DNA from: Cryptosporangium minutisporangium | GTDB lineage: Bacteria > Actinomycetota > Actinomycetes > Mycobacteriales > Cryptosporangiaceae | NCBI RefSeq assembly: GCF_039536245.1 | Contig: NZ_BAAAYN010000055.1 | Span: 1 to 37,796 of the forward strand | Length of the DNA stretch: 37,796 nucleotides | Reading direction: 5' to 3' | Part shown: piece after piece, positions 7,619 through 14,707 of the stretch | Layout of the letters: each line of letters opens with the position of its first letter | Position numbering within the stretch: the first letter of the stretch is position 1 | Translations under genes and position numbers: made by a program | The notes under the pieces: generated by a model | What the model saw: only the letters and a program-made list of their open reading frames with translations | The model's database searches: none | Told to the model about the DNA's origin: nothing

Positions 7619-8872
7619 TCAGCGGGCGGCTGGTGCGTCGGGGCGTTGAGGCCGCTCGCCGAGCACCGTGGTGAACAGGGCCTCGCGCAGCGCCACCTCG
7701 CGCGGGTCGTCCCAGAGGTGGAAGCCACTCCGGTTCATGGCATACGCGAATCCGACACCGGTGTCGGGGTCGGCGAAGGCGAACGAGCCGCCCAGGCCCA
7801 TCGTGCCGAACGCCGTCCCGGACGCGGAGCCGAAGCGGAACGCGGGGAACGGCTTCATGTAGCCCAGCGAGTACTGGGTGGGTAGGCGCAGGATCTGGTC
7901 GTCGAGTCCTCGCGACGGCGTCGCTGCGGGACTGGTCAACTCGTCGAGCGTCGACGTGGTGAGCCCGAGCCCGCCGCCGCCGGTCGCGGCGTCGCCGTAG
8001 AGTCGCGCGATCGAACGCACCTCGCCGACACCGTTGACAGCGGGGATCTCGGCGGCCTGGACCTCGGGCCGGTTGATGCTGTCCGGGACGCCGAGTACTC
8101 GTGGGTTCCGGAACGCGCGGGCGCTCAGGCTTCTCGGGTTCGCGAACGCCAGCGCGAAGGCTGCCGGCATCGCGTTGAGGTGGAGCAGCATCTCCCAGGG
8201 CCGGAACCCGTGGAAGCGGGCGATGCGGCGGCGATCGACGCTGTCCGGCAGCCCGATGTGAAATTCCAGGCCGAGTGGTTTCGCCACCTCGTCGGCGAAG
8301 AATTGCCCGAGGTGGCGACCGCGCGAGTCGATCCGGCTGACGAGCTCGCTCTCGTACCAGCCGAGCGTCGTGCCGTGGTAGCCGTGGTGTTCGCCCGGCG
8401 TCCATGCCGGGCGCTGATCGGCCAGCGCTGCGGCCAGGGTCGGGGAGCCGGACAGGTCACGCAGGTCGAGCGGCCGATCGATCACCGCCAACCCGGCCTG
8501 GTGGGAGAGCAGTTGACGCACGGTGACGCCTGCTTTGCCCGCCGCCGCGAACTCGGGCCAGTAGGCCGCTACGGGTTGGTCGTAGTCGAGCAGTCCGCGC
8601 GAGTGCAGGACCGCGACGGCCATCGACGACACCCCTTTGGTCGTCGAGAAGACCGGCACCATCGTGTGCCGTTCCCACGGCTCGCGTGCTGGGCCGTCGC
8701 GATAACCGCCCCACAGATCGACCACCTTGCGGCCGTCCCGGTAGACCGCGCAGGCGGCGCCGATCTCCCGCCGCTGCGCGAAGTTACGCCGGAACGCGTC
8801 GGCCACCGGACCGTAACCCTGCTCCACGTCGCCGTGAACCATGGCGGACGGCACGTCCACTCTGAGTACCAA
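7619..8872 (-). CDS. Beta-lactamase-fold serine hydrolase (class C/EstB type)
   Basis: The 417-residue protein carries the S-x-x-K motif STTK at 76-79 with nucleophile Ser76 and Lys79. YHGTTLGW follows as the Tyr-containing second motif. The C-terminal SLGYMKPFPAF and GLGGSFAFADPDTGVGFAY blocks are typical of COG1680 esterases. No signal peptide is evident, so it is probably cytoplasmic and more likely an esterase than an antibiotic beta-lactamase. The start is uncertain: TTG at 8872 has GGAGAGG five bases upstream, while ATG at 8842 lacks a ribosome site. It is divergent from the XRE/MmyB regulator, which probably controls it. Confidence 0.88.
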   Translation of the reverse strand: MVLRVDVPSAMVHGDVEQGYGPVADAFRRNFAQRREIGAACAVYRDGRKVVDLWGGYRDGPAREPWERHTMVPVFSTTKGVSSMAVAVLHSRGLLDYDQPVAAYWPEFAAAGKAGVTVRQLLSHQAGLAVIDRPLDLRDLSGSPTLAAALADQRPAWTPGEHHGYHGTTLGWYESELVSRIDSRGRHLGQFFADEVAKPLGLEFHIGLPDSVDRRRIARFHGFRPWEMLLHLNAMPAAFALAFANPRSLSARAFRNPRVLGVPDSINRPEVQAAEIPAVNGVGEVRSIARLYGDAATGGGGLGLTTSTLDELTSPAATPSRGLDDQILRLPTQYSLGYMKPFPAFRFGSASGTAFGTMGLGGSFAFADPDTGVGFAYAMNRSGFHLWDDPREVALREALFTTVLGERPQRPDAPAAR

Positions 8873-8927
8873 CTCGACCTCTCCTCGTCCGCGAGACATC
8901 GAACGGTGGCACGGGGCGCGCGAGCGA

Positions 8928-8950
8928 ACCAGGGATCGACAGTCCCTGGT
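8928..8950. promoter_or_regulatory. Palindromic candidate operator between divergent genes
   Basis: ACCAGGGA (8928-8935) and its exact complement TCCCTGGT (8943-8950) are separated by seven bases. A further half-site ACCAGGGG lies at 8973-8980. The set falls between the serine hydrolase start at 8872 and the regulator start at 9000, where a repressor would control both. Confidence 0.6.
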
Positions 8951-8999
8951 AGAAGGGGCGGGAAGGGCCTCCACCAGGGGCGAGTCGTAAGATCACGAG

Positions 9000-9797
9000 G
9001 TGAACCGCGAGGCCTTGGCAGACTTCCTGCGACATCGGCGAGCCGCCATCGTCCCCGCTCAACGCACGTCTCGCCGCACCTGCGGACTACGTCGTGAAGA
9101 AGTCGCCGAGCGCGCGTACATCTCGATCGACTACTACACACGGCTCGAGCAGCGACGCGGGCCGCGGCCCTCGCCCGAGGTCGCGTCGGCACTCTCCCGA
9201 GCGCTCGACCTGACCATCGACGAGCGCGATCACCTGTTCCACCTGATCGGTCACAACCCGCCGCAAAAGGTCCCGGACCGCGACGACGTCGATCAGGGTC
9301 TGCGTCGAGTGCTGCACGCGCTCGACGGGAACCCGGCGCTGATCGTCTCGAACCTGGGCCAGACCCTGCTGCAGAACCGATTGGGCCTGGAGCTCTTCGG
9401 CGATCAGACGCGTTACACGGGTTTGGCGCGAAGCGCTTACTACCGGTGGTTCACGATGCCGGAGGAACGCAGCCTGTACCCCGCGGACATCCACGCCGAC
9501 CAGAGCGCCACCTACGCCGCCAGCGTGCGGGCCTCGGCGGACCTCGAACCCGACCCAACCGAAGCAGAGCTCTTGATCGAGGCGCTGCGTGAGCAAAGCC
9601 CCGAGTTCCGCCGTCTGTGGGAGAACCACGAGGTGCGGCTCTGCCGCCAGGAGACCACGTCGCTGCTCCACCCGACGGCGGGCCGGTTGGACTTCGACTG
9701 CGAGGTCGTTCTCAGCCACGACCGCAGGCAGCGGATGCTGGTCTTCACCCCGCGCTGCGGCACGGATCTCCGCCACCTGATCACTGAGCCACGCTGA
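9000..9797 (+). CDS. XRE-family regulator with MmyB-like ligand domain
   Basis: The 265-residue protein has an N-terminal helix-turn-helix at about 5-80 (LRREEVAERAYISIDYYTRLEQ). The C-terminal domain begins near residue 100 with LHALDGNPALIVSNLGQTLL and contains YYRWFTMPEERSLYP. That is the PF17765 MmyB-like fold, related to PAS and thought to bind a fatty-acid-like ligand. Such regulators often sit divergent to oxidoreductases or hydrolases, as here. No ribosome site precedes the GTG at 9000, but TAAGAT at 8988-8993 would place transcription start at or near it, so translation may be leaderless. Confidence 0.92.
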   Translation: MNREALADFLRHRRAAIVPAQRTSRRTCGLRREEVAERAYISIDYYTRLEQRRGPRPSPEVASALSRALDLTIDERDHLFHLIGHNPPQKVPDRDDVDQGLRRVLHALDGNPALIVSNLGQTLLQNRLGLELFGDQTRYTGLARSAYYRWFTMPEERSLYPADIHADQSATYAASVRASADLEPDPTEAELLIEALREQSPEFRRLWENHEVRLCRQETTSLLHPTAGRLDFDCEVVLSHDRRQRMLVFTPRCGTDLRHLITEPR

Positions 9798-9832
9798 TTC
9801 CGCGGCTGGCTGAAGCCCTTTTCGCGCCTCCG

Positions 9833-9946
9833 TCAGAACCGATCGGGAGCGAGGCATGCCAGCACGCCGCCCGCGATGAGCGCGACCGCGAAGAAGAGCG
9901 CGAGCAGCACGGCATGCCGCGCGGCCCACTTGACGAGTGCTCGCAT
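9833..9946 (-). CDS. Possible 37-residue single-span membrane protein
   Basis: This short frame reads as a basic N terminus (MRALVKWAARH), one hydrophobic helix (AVLLALFFAVALIAGGVLA) and a short CLAPDRF tail. A GAGGGG-type ribosome site lies about eight bases before the ATG at 9946. It is convergent with the XRE gene. A Cys right after the helix could be a coincidence rather than a lipobox. The clean topology and start context favour a real small protein. Confidence 0.45.
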   Translation of the reverse strand: MRALVKWAARHAVLLALFFAVALIAGGVLACLAPDRF

Positions 9947-9993
9947 CTGCCGCCCCTCAGTCGATCCGGGCATCAGGCGGATAGTCCCACAGT

Positions 9994-10040
9994 GCCGCAG
10001 GGCGTCTGACCGGCTTTCGGCTGGTCAAGCGCCCTGCGGC
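9994..10040. repeat. Long imperfect hairpin
   Basis: Perfect 11-base arms GCCGCAGGGCG (9994-10004) and CGCCCTGCGGC (10030-10040) enclose a second stem made by TGACCGGC and GCTGGTCA, with a short TTTCG-like loop. It could terminate transcription from either side or be a palindromic repeat unit. No U-run is present. Confidence 0.65.
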
Positions 10041-10675
10041 GGGAATTCGGCGGGGTGATGGAACCGACGCCCCTACCCAAGAGGAGCCGATCAATCCGGG
10101 TGGCTTCGTCGGCGTCGGGCCGAGGTGACGTGACGTCGATGCCGTGGGCTGACGGTACGCCGGCGATCCGCCCGGGCACGGCTGGGGCGCCGGGTAGGGA
10201 GAGGTGCCGCCCAGACAGCCAGCTCGCGGGCACGCTGTGCGGCTAACCCGGTCGTTCGCTCGCGCCAGCGAACTTCGAGAGCCGGCGGGAGTGCGAGGTC
10301 GGGGAGTACGACCGAACGCCGGAACACGATCGACTCACCGGCGTCGCGGGCGCCGGAGATGAGCAAGAGCATGGTGAACCCTTCGTCAGCGGTGGGCGCG
10401 GCGGATCGCCGTGCCACGTCGCCGGCCGCGGGCGCTGCCTCGGGGTAGCCGGCGGGTTGCTAGCTGAACGGCCAGGGGTTCGTGCTCGTCATGTCGGCCA
10501 GGTTAGGCGAATCCGCGCGCGGCGTCTCGTCCATAAATTGACGTAGGGCACCACAGAGCCGACTCCGGTTAGCGTTCGGCTAACGGACGCCCTGAAGTCT
10601 TCGCCGTGGAGCCGCACGAGGCGGCGACCAGGCGCCCAGGTTCACCCCGGGCCGCCACAGGCTGAGGGGAACATC
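10041..10675. other. Intergenic stretch with a possible coding remnant
   Basis: No convincing complete gene is present. On the minus strand, 10417 to about 10250 reads with good third-position GC and includes MLLLISGARDAGESIVFRR, but the continuation is arginine-rich shadow, so it could be a gene fragment of unknown family. GTTAGC (about 10577) and GCTAAC, five bases apart, form a small palindrome about 90 bases before the RTX-like gene and may be a regulatory site. Confidence 0.35.
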
Positions 10676-11359
10676 ATGAAGACATCTCGGGGGACGCTCC
10701 GCTCATTCGCAGCGGGAGCGGGTCTCGTCCTAGTCGGCGTCGTCGCGTTGGGCGCTGCGCAGCCCGCCCAGGCGGTGCCGGAGTGCAATGGCTTTTCCGA
10801 GGCGTTCGCTGCGCAGGTGGGGTACGACACGCACGTGCTCCCGGCGGGTGGTGGGGTGTACAACTTCGCCGCGAACCCGAATCCCGACTGGGTGCTGGGT
10901 AGCGGCGCCGTGGACGACATCACCACCGGCGGCGGCGGCGACATGGTCTGCGGTCGTGGCGGCAACGACATCATCAACACCAACGGCGGATACGACCACG
11001 CGTTCGGCGACGCCGGCGATGACACCATCGACCTCGGCTCCGGGCTCCTCGACTACGGGGAGGGCAACGGAGGCCTCGACGACATCGACGGTGGCCCGGG
11101 CGACAACGTGATCTTCGGTGACGGCCAGCAGCCGAAAACTAACGACGACGCCGACGTCATCCAAGGCGGACCCGACCACGACGAGCTCTACGGTGGTGGC
11201 GGGGACGACGTAGTCACCGGTGGGCAGGGCGACGACGAACTGTTCGGTGACGTGGGTGCGGACGACCTGACCGGTGGGCCGGGCAACGACAGCGCCGACG
11301 GCGGTGTCGATGTCGACGTCGATGCCTGCAACGCCGAGACCCTGGTGAACTGCCCGTAA
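10676..11359 (+). CDS. Secreted RTX-like calcium-binding repeat protein
   Basis: The 227-residue protein starts with a Sec signal peptide (basic MKTSRGTLR, hydrophobic core, AQA cleavage region near residue 33). From about residue 80 it is built of glycine- and aspartate-rich nonapeptides such as GGGGDMVCG, GRGGNDIIN, GGGGDDVVT and GGPGNDSAD, matching GGxGxDxUx. These repeats form calcium-bound beta-rolls. A CNAETLVNCP tail adds two cysteines. AGGGG precedes the ATG. Unlike classical RTX proteins it has a Sec signal and no type I secretion genes nearby, so it is probably a small Sec-exported protein. Its function is unknown. Confidence 0.9.
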   Translation: MKTSRGTLRSFAAGAGLVLVGVVALGAAQPAQAVPECNGFSEAFAAQVGYDTHVLPAGGGVYNFAANPNPDWVLGSGAVDDITTGGGGDMVCGRGGNDIINTNGGYDHAFGDAGDDTIDLGSGLLDYGEGNGGLDDIDGGPGDNVIFGDGQQPKTNDDADVIQGGPDHDELYGGGGDDVVTGGQGDDELFGDVGADDLTGGPGNDSADGGVDVDVDACNAETLVNCP

Positions 11360-11368
11360 GGCATCGAG

Positions 11369-11412
11369 GGCGAGTGCGTTCAGGTGGCCGGGGCCAGCTG
11401 AACGCACTCGCC
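11369..11412 (+). terminator. Very strong hairpin terminator
   Basis: Perfect 14-base arms GGCGAGTGCGTTCA (11369-11382) and TGAACGCACTCGCC (11399-11412) surround an inner TGGCC/GGCCA stem. It lies ten bases after the RTX-like stop codon. Confidence 0.9.
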
Positions 11413-11448
11413 GCTCGCGTGGCTGGGCCAGCCGTATGAGGATGGCCG

Positions 11449-11742
11449 TTGTCGTACCCCGTTCTCTTCGCACCCGGCATGACGCCGGCCATCATCGATG
11501 TCTCTCCCTACTGGCGACCACCCGCCTTCGCCGACGGCGTCGTCGTGGCCGACGCGCTGTGCCGGTACGGCGCGCGCCCGTCGCTGCCCGGAGAAGTCAA
11601 CGTCTCGACGGCGGCAGTGGCCCGCGCTCTGCTCTTCCGCATGGCCACCACCAACGAGCGCCTCGAAGCCGGACTCGACGTCCCGAACCCGCACGAGGAA
11701 GCCGCCCGGTACGCATGCGCAGCCACCGCGATCGGCGCGTAG
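11449..11742 (+). pseudogene. C-terminal remnant of an aminoglycoside-phosphotransferase-like protein
   Basis: The frame opens just after an in-frame TGA and reads VLFAPGMTPAIIDVSPYWRP, then FADGVVVADAL. This is the end of the catalytic region of a phosphotransferase-fold family, in which HGD-x-x-x-N precedes LFAPG and the Asp of IIDxSPYWRPP binds metal. The HGDLxxxN loop and everything before it are absent. A TTG at 11449 could start translation but has no ribosome site. The remaining 97 codons run to a normal stop. Confidence 0.72.
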
Positions 11743-11993
11743 TCCTCACTTCCGACCTGTTCCCGTGAAACAGGGCGACGATTTTCTGCGGCTTATCCGT
11801 GGCAGGTGAGTAAGTTGGTTCCTCCGTTGCCTAGCGCCCACTCAATTATCCGGCGGCGATGGTATTGATCGCGGTCCGTCGTAGGCCGAAGCAGGTGATC
11901 CGAAGTCCTCATCTATCGGTGCGCCGTAGCCGTTGACGGCCCTGCTGTCCAGGAAGAGACTGCACGGAAGGGTTCAAAACGCGGGGGAGGAAG

Positions 11994-12578
11994 ATGATGG
12001 TTCGTCGTATCGCAGTCATTCTCGCCATTGTTCCGGCCCTGTTACTCTTTTGGGTTGATCCAACGGTTGCTGCGTCGTTCAACACCAGATGTACGAACCG
12101 TGACGTGCAGGGTTTGGCCCGAACCGGCCCCATCGGCGCTCGGCAGACCCTGGAAGGTAAGGACACCCCGCTGTCACGCGCCTGGCAAACCTGCCAATTC
12201 CGGCTTTACGATGAGACGCCGCACACCTTCACCACTCGGGACCATTTCTTGGCCGGGATATTCGTCTACGAGTCGACAGAGGTCCCCGGTTACGATCGAG
12301 CCGCGACGATCGCCTACCTGAAAGGCGTCAAGGCGCGGCTACTCTGGGCCCGATCGGGTAAATTCGGGCAATTCCGCGAGGTGCCGTTGACCCGAACGAA
12401 GATCCAAAGCTACCGATTGCTGCCGGAGTCCGGTGGCCGGGTGCTGCTAGTGCACCACTACGCGATTTTCCCAGCAGGATCGCTCGCGCCGGGTGACTAC
12501 ACCTGGCGACTCTGGCTGTACGACCCGATCGAGGGTCCTACCGTCTACGGCGGAACGGTCACCATCGTCAACAGATGA
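11994..12578 (+). CDS. Secreted protein of unknown function with a TTA codon
   Basis: The 194-residue protein has a clear signal peptide: RRIAVILAIVPALLLFWV followed by a likely cleavage near AA at residues 26-27. The mature part holds four cysteines at most and alternating strands (VKARLLWARSGKFGQFREVP, RVLLVHHYAIFP), suggesting a beta-sandwich. I recognise no family. GGGGGAGG precedes the ATG pair at 11994/11997. Leu17 is encoded by TTA (12042-12044), very rare in GC-rich actinobacteria. The 5' flank is less GC-rich than its surroundings, which hints at acquired DNA. Confidence 0.75.
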   Translation: MMVRRIAVILAIVPALLLFWVDPTVAASFNTRCTNRDVQGLARTGPIGARQTLEGKDTPLSRAWQTCQFRLYDETPHTFTTRDHFLAGIFVYESTEVPGYDRAATIAYLKGVKARLLWARSGKFGQFREVPLTRTKIQSYRLLPESGGRVLLVHHYAIFPAGSLAPGDYTWRLWLYDPIEGPTVYGGTVTIVNR

Positions 12579-12633
12579 TCCGCGGCCGGGCAGCGCGGTG
12601 CTGGCCAGATGGTGCTACAAGTCGACAGCGCGC

Positions 12634-13047
12634 TCAGCCGCGGACCATCCGGTGTCCACGGGCCGTGTCCGTGTATTCGCGGACCCGATGGATGAGGCCA
12701 TCGCGGAGCTCGAACACGAGACAGTAGTCGTTGAAATAATGGTTGCCGTTGGCAAGCGTCGCGGTCATTGTCTCTTCCACGACTACTCGCTCCCCATCGG
12801 CGTAAAATCCGCGGAAATCGACGGCAACGTCGCGGACGAATAAGCGGGAGAAGTCCTCAGCGAGGAAGTGTACGATGGCCTTTCTGCCGACCATTTGGCT
12901 GGGCGCCTCCAGCGCGACAGCGGTTGCATTGTCTGCAGGCGCGAGCCACTCGGCATCCTCAGTGAAAACAGCGGCGATCTGTTCAGCGTCGTAGCTGGCG
13001 AATGCTTTCCAGGCGTTCTGAACGATGGCTACGTTCTGCGGCGACAT
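12634..13047 (-). CDS. SnoaL/NTF2-like protein
   Basis: The 137-residue protein follows the SnoaL-like plan: N-terminal helices (VAIVQNAWKAFASYDAEQI), then AAVFTEDAEWLAPA, VGRKAIVHFLAEDF and a final sheet (VVVEETMTATLANG, YCLVFELRDGLIHRVREY). This cone-shaped fold binds small molecules; members include polyketide cyclases, isomerases and non-catalytic binders. Conserved Asp and His are present but the activity cannot be assigned. The ATG at 13047 was chosen for its family-like start; the ribosome site is weak. It is convergent with the secreted protein at 11994. Confidence 0.85.
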   Translation of the reverse strand: MSPQNVAIVQNAWKAFASYDAEQIAAVFTEDAEWLAPADNATAVALEAPSQMVGRKAIVHFLAEDFSRLFVRDVAVDFRGFYADGERVVVEETMTATLANGNHYFNDYCLVFELRDGLIHRVREYTDTARGHRMVRG

Positions 13048-13172
13048 GCCTGCGACCGTAGGCCGGTACCGCACGGGCGTCTGGCGGGTTTCGGCCGTCG
13101 TCCCCATCGAATCCGAGCAGATGTCTCGTTGAGCAGCACAGTCGACGAACCGGCGCACCCGGCAGACGTCCC

Positions 13173-13238
13173 GTGCGAGTTGTCGAGTTATCGCCCTCTC
13201 CGAGCGTCGTTACACCGCGATAACTCGCCAATTCGCAC
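13173..13238. repeat. 22-base inverted repeat with 22-base spacer
   Basis: The arm at 13173-13194 (GTGCGAGTTG, then TCGAGTTATCGC) matches the reverse complement of 13217-13238 at 20 of 22 positions, and the inner 11 bases are perfect. It lies between the divergent SnoaL-like gene and the truncated monooxygenase start. It could be a large operator, a hairpin, or the end of a lost element. Confidence 0.75.
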
Positions 13239-13392
13239 CAGTCGCGAACGCACGGTGCGATGCGCATCCGGACGGGTGCTCGCGTCGGCTCGCGTCGGTG
13301 CCTCCCTTTCTACGTCGACGGCTACCGCCCTGCTGACTGACCGCAGCGGAGCGGGCGGGTGGCCGGGTTTCCTCTCAGTCGAAGGACGTGTC

Positions 13393-13458
13393 GTGACCAC
13401 CCCACAGATGATGCTGGCCATCCAGATCGCCAACGGCTACGGCGCTCAGCCCGGGGCG
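13393..13458 (+). pseudogene. 5' stub of a luciferase-like monooxygenase
   Basis: A GTG with AAGGA upstream begins MTTPQMMLAIQIANGYGAQPG, whose first twenty residues resemble the start of LLM-class flavin- or F420-dependent monooxygenases, where QIxNGYGAQPGAW forms the first strand and loop. After about 22 codons the similarity stops. The frame stays open to 13830 only as shadow sequence over a different protein tail. The family call is from memory of the N-terminal pattern and is moderate. Confidence 0.5.
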
Positions 13459-13585
13459 CTCTACCCACACGGCGCCGCGGCTTTCACCACCATCCAGCAG
13501 CTGGCCGGTGCAGCCGGCGGCGCAGTGCTCGTCTCCGCGTACACGATCGGAGCGAATGCATCGGACGGCGGCAGGCTGAGCGCGG

Positions 13586-13808
13586 CTGATCGACCGGCGT
13601 GGGATTCGACACCGTCGACGCGGGATCGTTCGCCGACAGCTGGCGCATCGAACCGGAGACCTCGGCCCACACCCGCCTCTACCTCGCCGACCCCTCCATC
13701 CCGGTCGAGCAGGTGCTCCAGGCCCCGGCCGCGCCGGTGTCGGCGACCACCCTGCGCCAAGCCATCGAGGCAGCCGAGCGCGTACGGGTGGCCGACCGCA
13801 CCTTCTGA
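13586..13808 (+). pseudogene. C-terminal remnant of an F420-dependent reductase-like NAD(P)-binding protein
   Basis: From 13599 the frame reads GFDTVDAGSFADSWRIEPET, then TRLYLADPS and AAERVRVADRTF with a normal stop. This is the tail of NADP-binding proteins of the COG2085 type (reductases related to F420:NADP oxidoreductase). Just upstream, LIDR can be read from 13586 in a different frame, so there is a one-base shift at about 13598. The Rossmann GxGxxG start is absent. It lies directly after the monooxygenase stub, giving a composite relic. Confidence 0.65.
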
Positions 13809-13861
13809 AGCGGAGTCGTCGCCGGTGTAATTGCGGTAGCCGAAGGTGGGAAGCTGGGCCC

Positions 13862-14494
13862 GTGGTGGCTCCGATCGGCATTCCAGACAGCGATCTAGTT
13901 TCGGCGGCGCTGGAAGATGCACGCGCGAGCCTTCGACAGGTCCCCGACGACGGGTGGGGAATGCCGGCGGCCGGTCTCGACTGGACCTGCCGGGAGACGA
14001 TGGCGCACATCCTGGATGACCTGGGCGCCTATGCGATGCAGTTGTCAGGGACACATGGCCACGAGGGTTATGCGCCGCTGATGGAGTTCTCGCTGACTCC
14101 CGGGCGACCCGCGTGCATGTTCTGGCCGGTGGAGAGCGGTGGCACACGAGCGGTGCTCGACTGCCTCGACGCTGTCGGGGGTCTTCTCGTCGCGGTAGTC
14201 GCCAGCGTGCCCGCTGACCGCACCGGCTGGCATCCGTACGGAAACCCCGACCGTTCGGCTCTGGCTGCGATGGGGATCGTCGAGCTGGTCCTTCACACCC
14301 GCGACATCGTGGGCGCGCACCATATCGACTACCGGGCGCCGGCGCAGATCGTCGCGCCGTGCCTTGAGCGCATCTTCGCCCACGCCGTACGTTCCGATGA
14401 TCCCTGGCACGACCTGCTGGCCGCCACTGGCCGTACTCCGGAGAGCCGGGGGCGCGCTTGGCGCTGGAACTCCACGGCCAGGGAAGTCCTCTGA
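13862..14494 (+). CDS. Maleylpyruvate-isomerase/DinB-fold family protein
   Basis: The 210-residue protein has the four-helix DinB-like plan of the actinobacterial mycothiol-dependent isomerase family. WTCRETMAHILDDLGAYA contains His49 of the metal site. VELVLHTRDIVGAH later supplies another His, and the intermediate GLLVAVVASVP block is also typical. Relatives use mycothiol or zinc in thiol transfer or detoxification. The substrate is unknown. Start is GTG at 13862 or 13865; the GGTGGGA site is weak. It overlaps no neighbour and is followed by an SDR tail. Confidence 0.8.
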   Translation: MVAPIGIPDSDLVSAALEDARASLRQVPDDGWGMPAAGLDWTCRETMAHILDDLGAYAMQLSGTHGHEGYAPLMEFSLTPGRPACMFWPVESGGTRAVLDCLDAVGGLLVAVVASVPADRTGWHPYGNPDRSALAAMGIVELVLHTRDIVGAHHIDYRAPAQIVAPCLERIFAHAVRSDDPWHDLLAATGRTPESRGRAWRWNSTAREVL

Positions 14495-14526
14495 TCCCTC
14501 TGGTCGCACCCCGCTCCGCCGGGTGG

Positions 14527-14640
14527 GCCGCCCAGGACGTCGCCGGCGCCATCCTCTACCCGGCCAGTGACCTGTCCAACTTCGTCACGTCGGCCGATCT
14601 GTTGGTGGACGGCTGGCTCATCTCGTCGACGAGCTTCTGA
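14527..14640 (+). pseudogene. C-terminal remnant of a short-chain dehydrogenase
   Basis: The frame reads QDVAGAILYPASDLSNFVTS and ADLLVDGWLISSTSF, ending at a stop at 14638-14640. This is the standard SDR ending (DVAxAVLYLASDxxxFVTGxxLxVDGG). A Gly-to-Trp change at the VDGG position and loss of all upstream motifs (Rossmann loop, YxxxK) show decay. It lies 32 bases beyond the isomerase-like gene. Confidence 0.75.
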
Positions 14641-14707
14641 CCGGCGTGTGCAACGGTTCGGCGTTCGGCGGCGTTCAGGAGGCGACCAGGACGACAGTTC
14701 GACGGGG

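Noticed and set aside
10091-10417. Minus-strand 108-codon frame as a full gene
   Set aside because: Only the first part is protein-like; the rest is Arg-rich shadow and no family is recognisable, so it is mentioned only as a possible fragment.
12868-13830. 320-codon plus-strand frame as one protein
   Set aside because: It crosses the 22-base inverted repeat, and only 13393-13458 resembles a protein; the reductase tail is in another frame.
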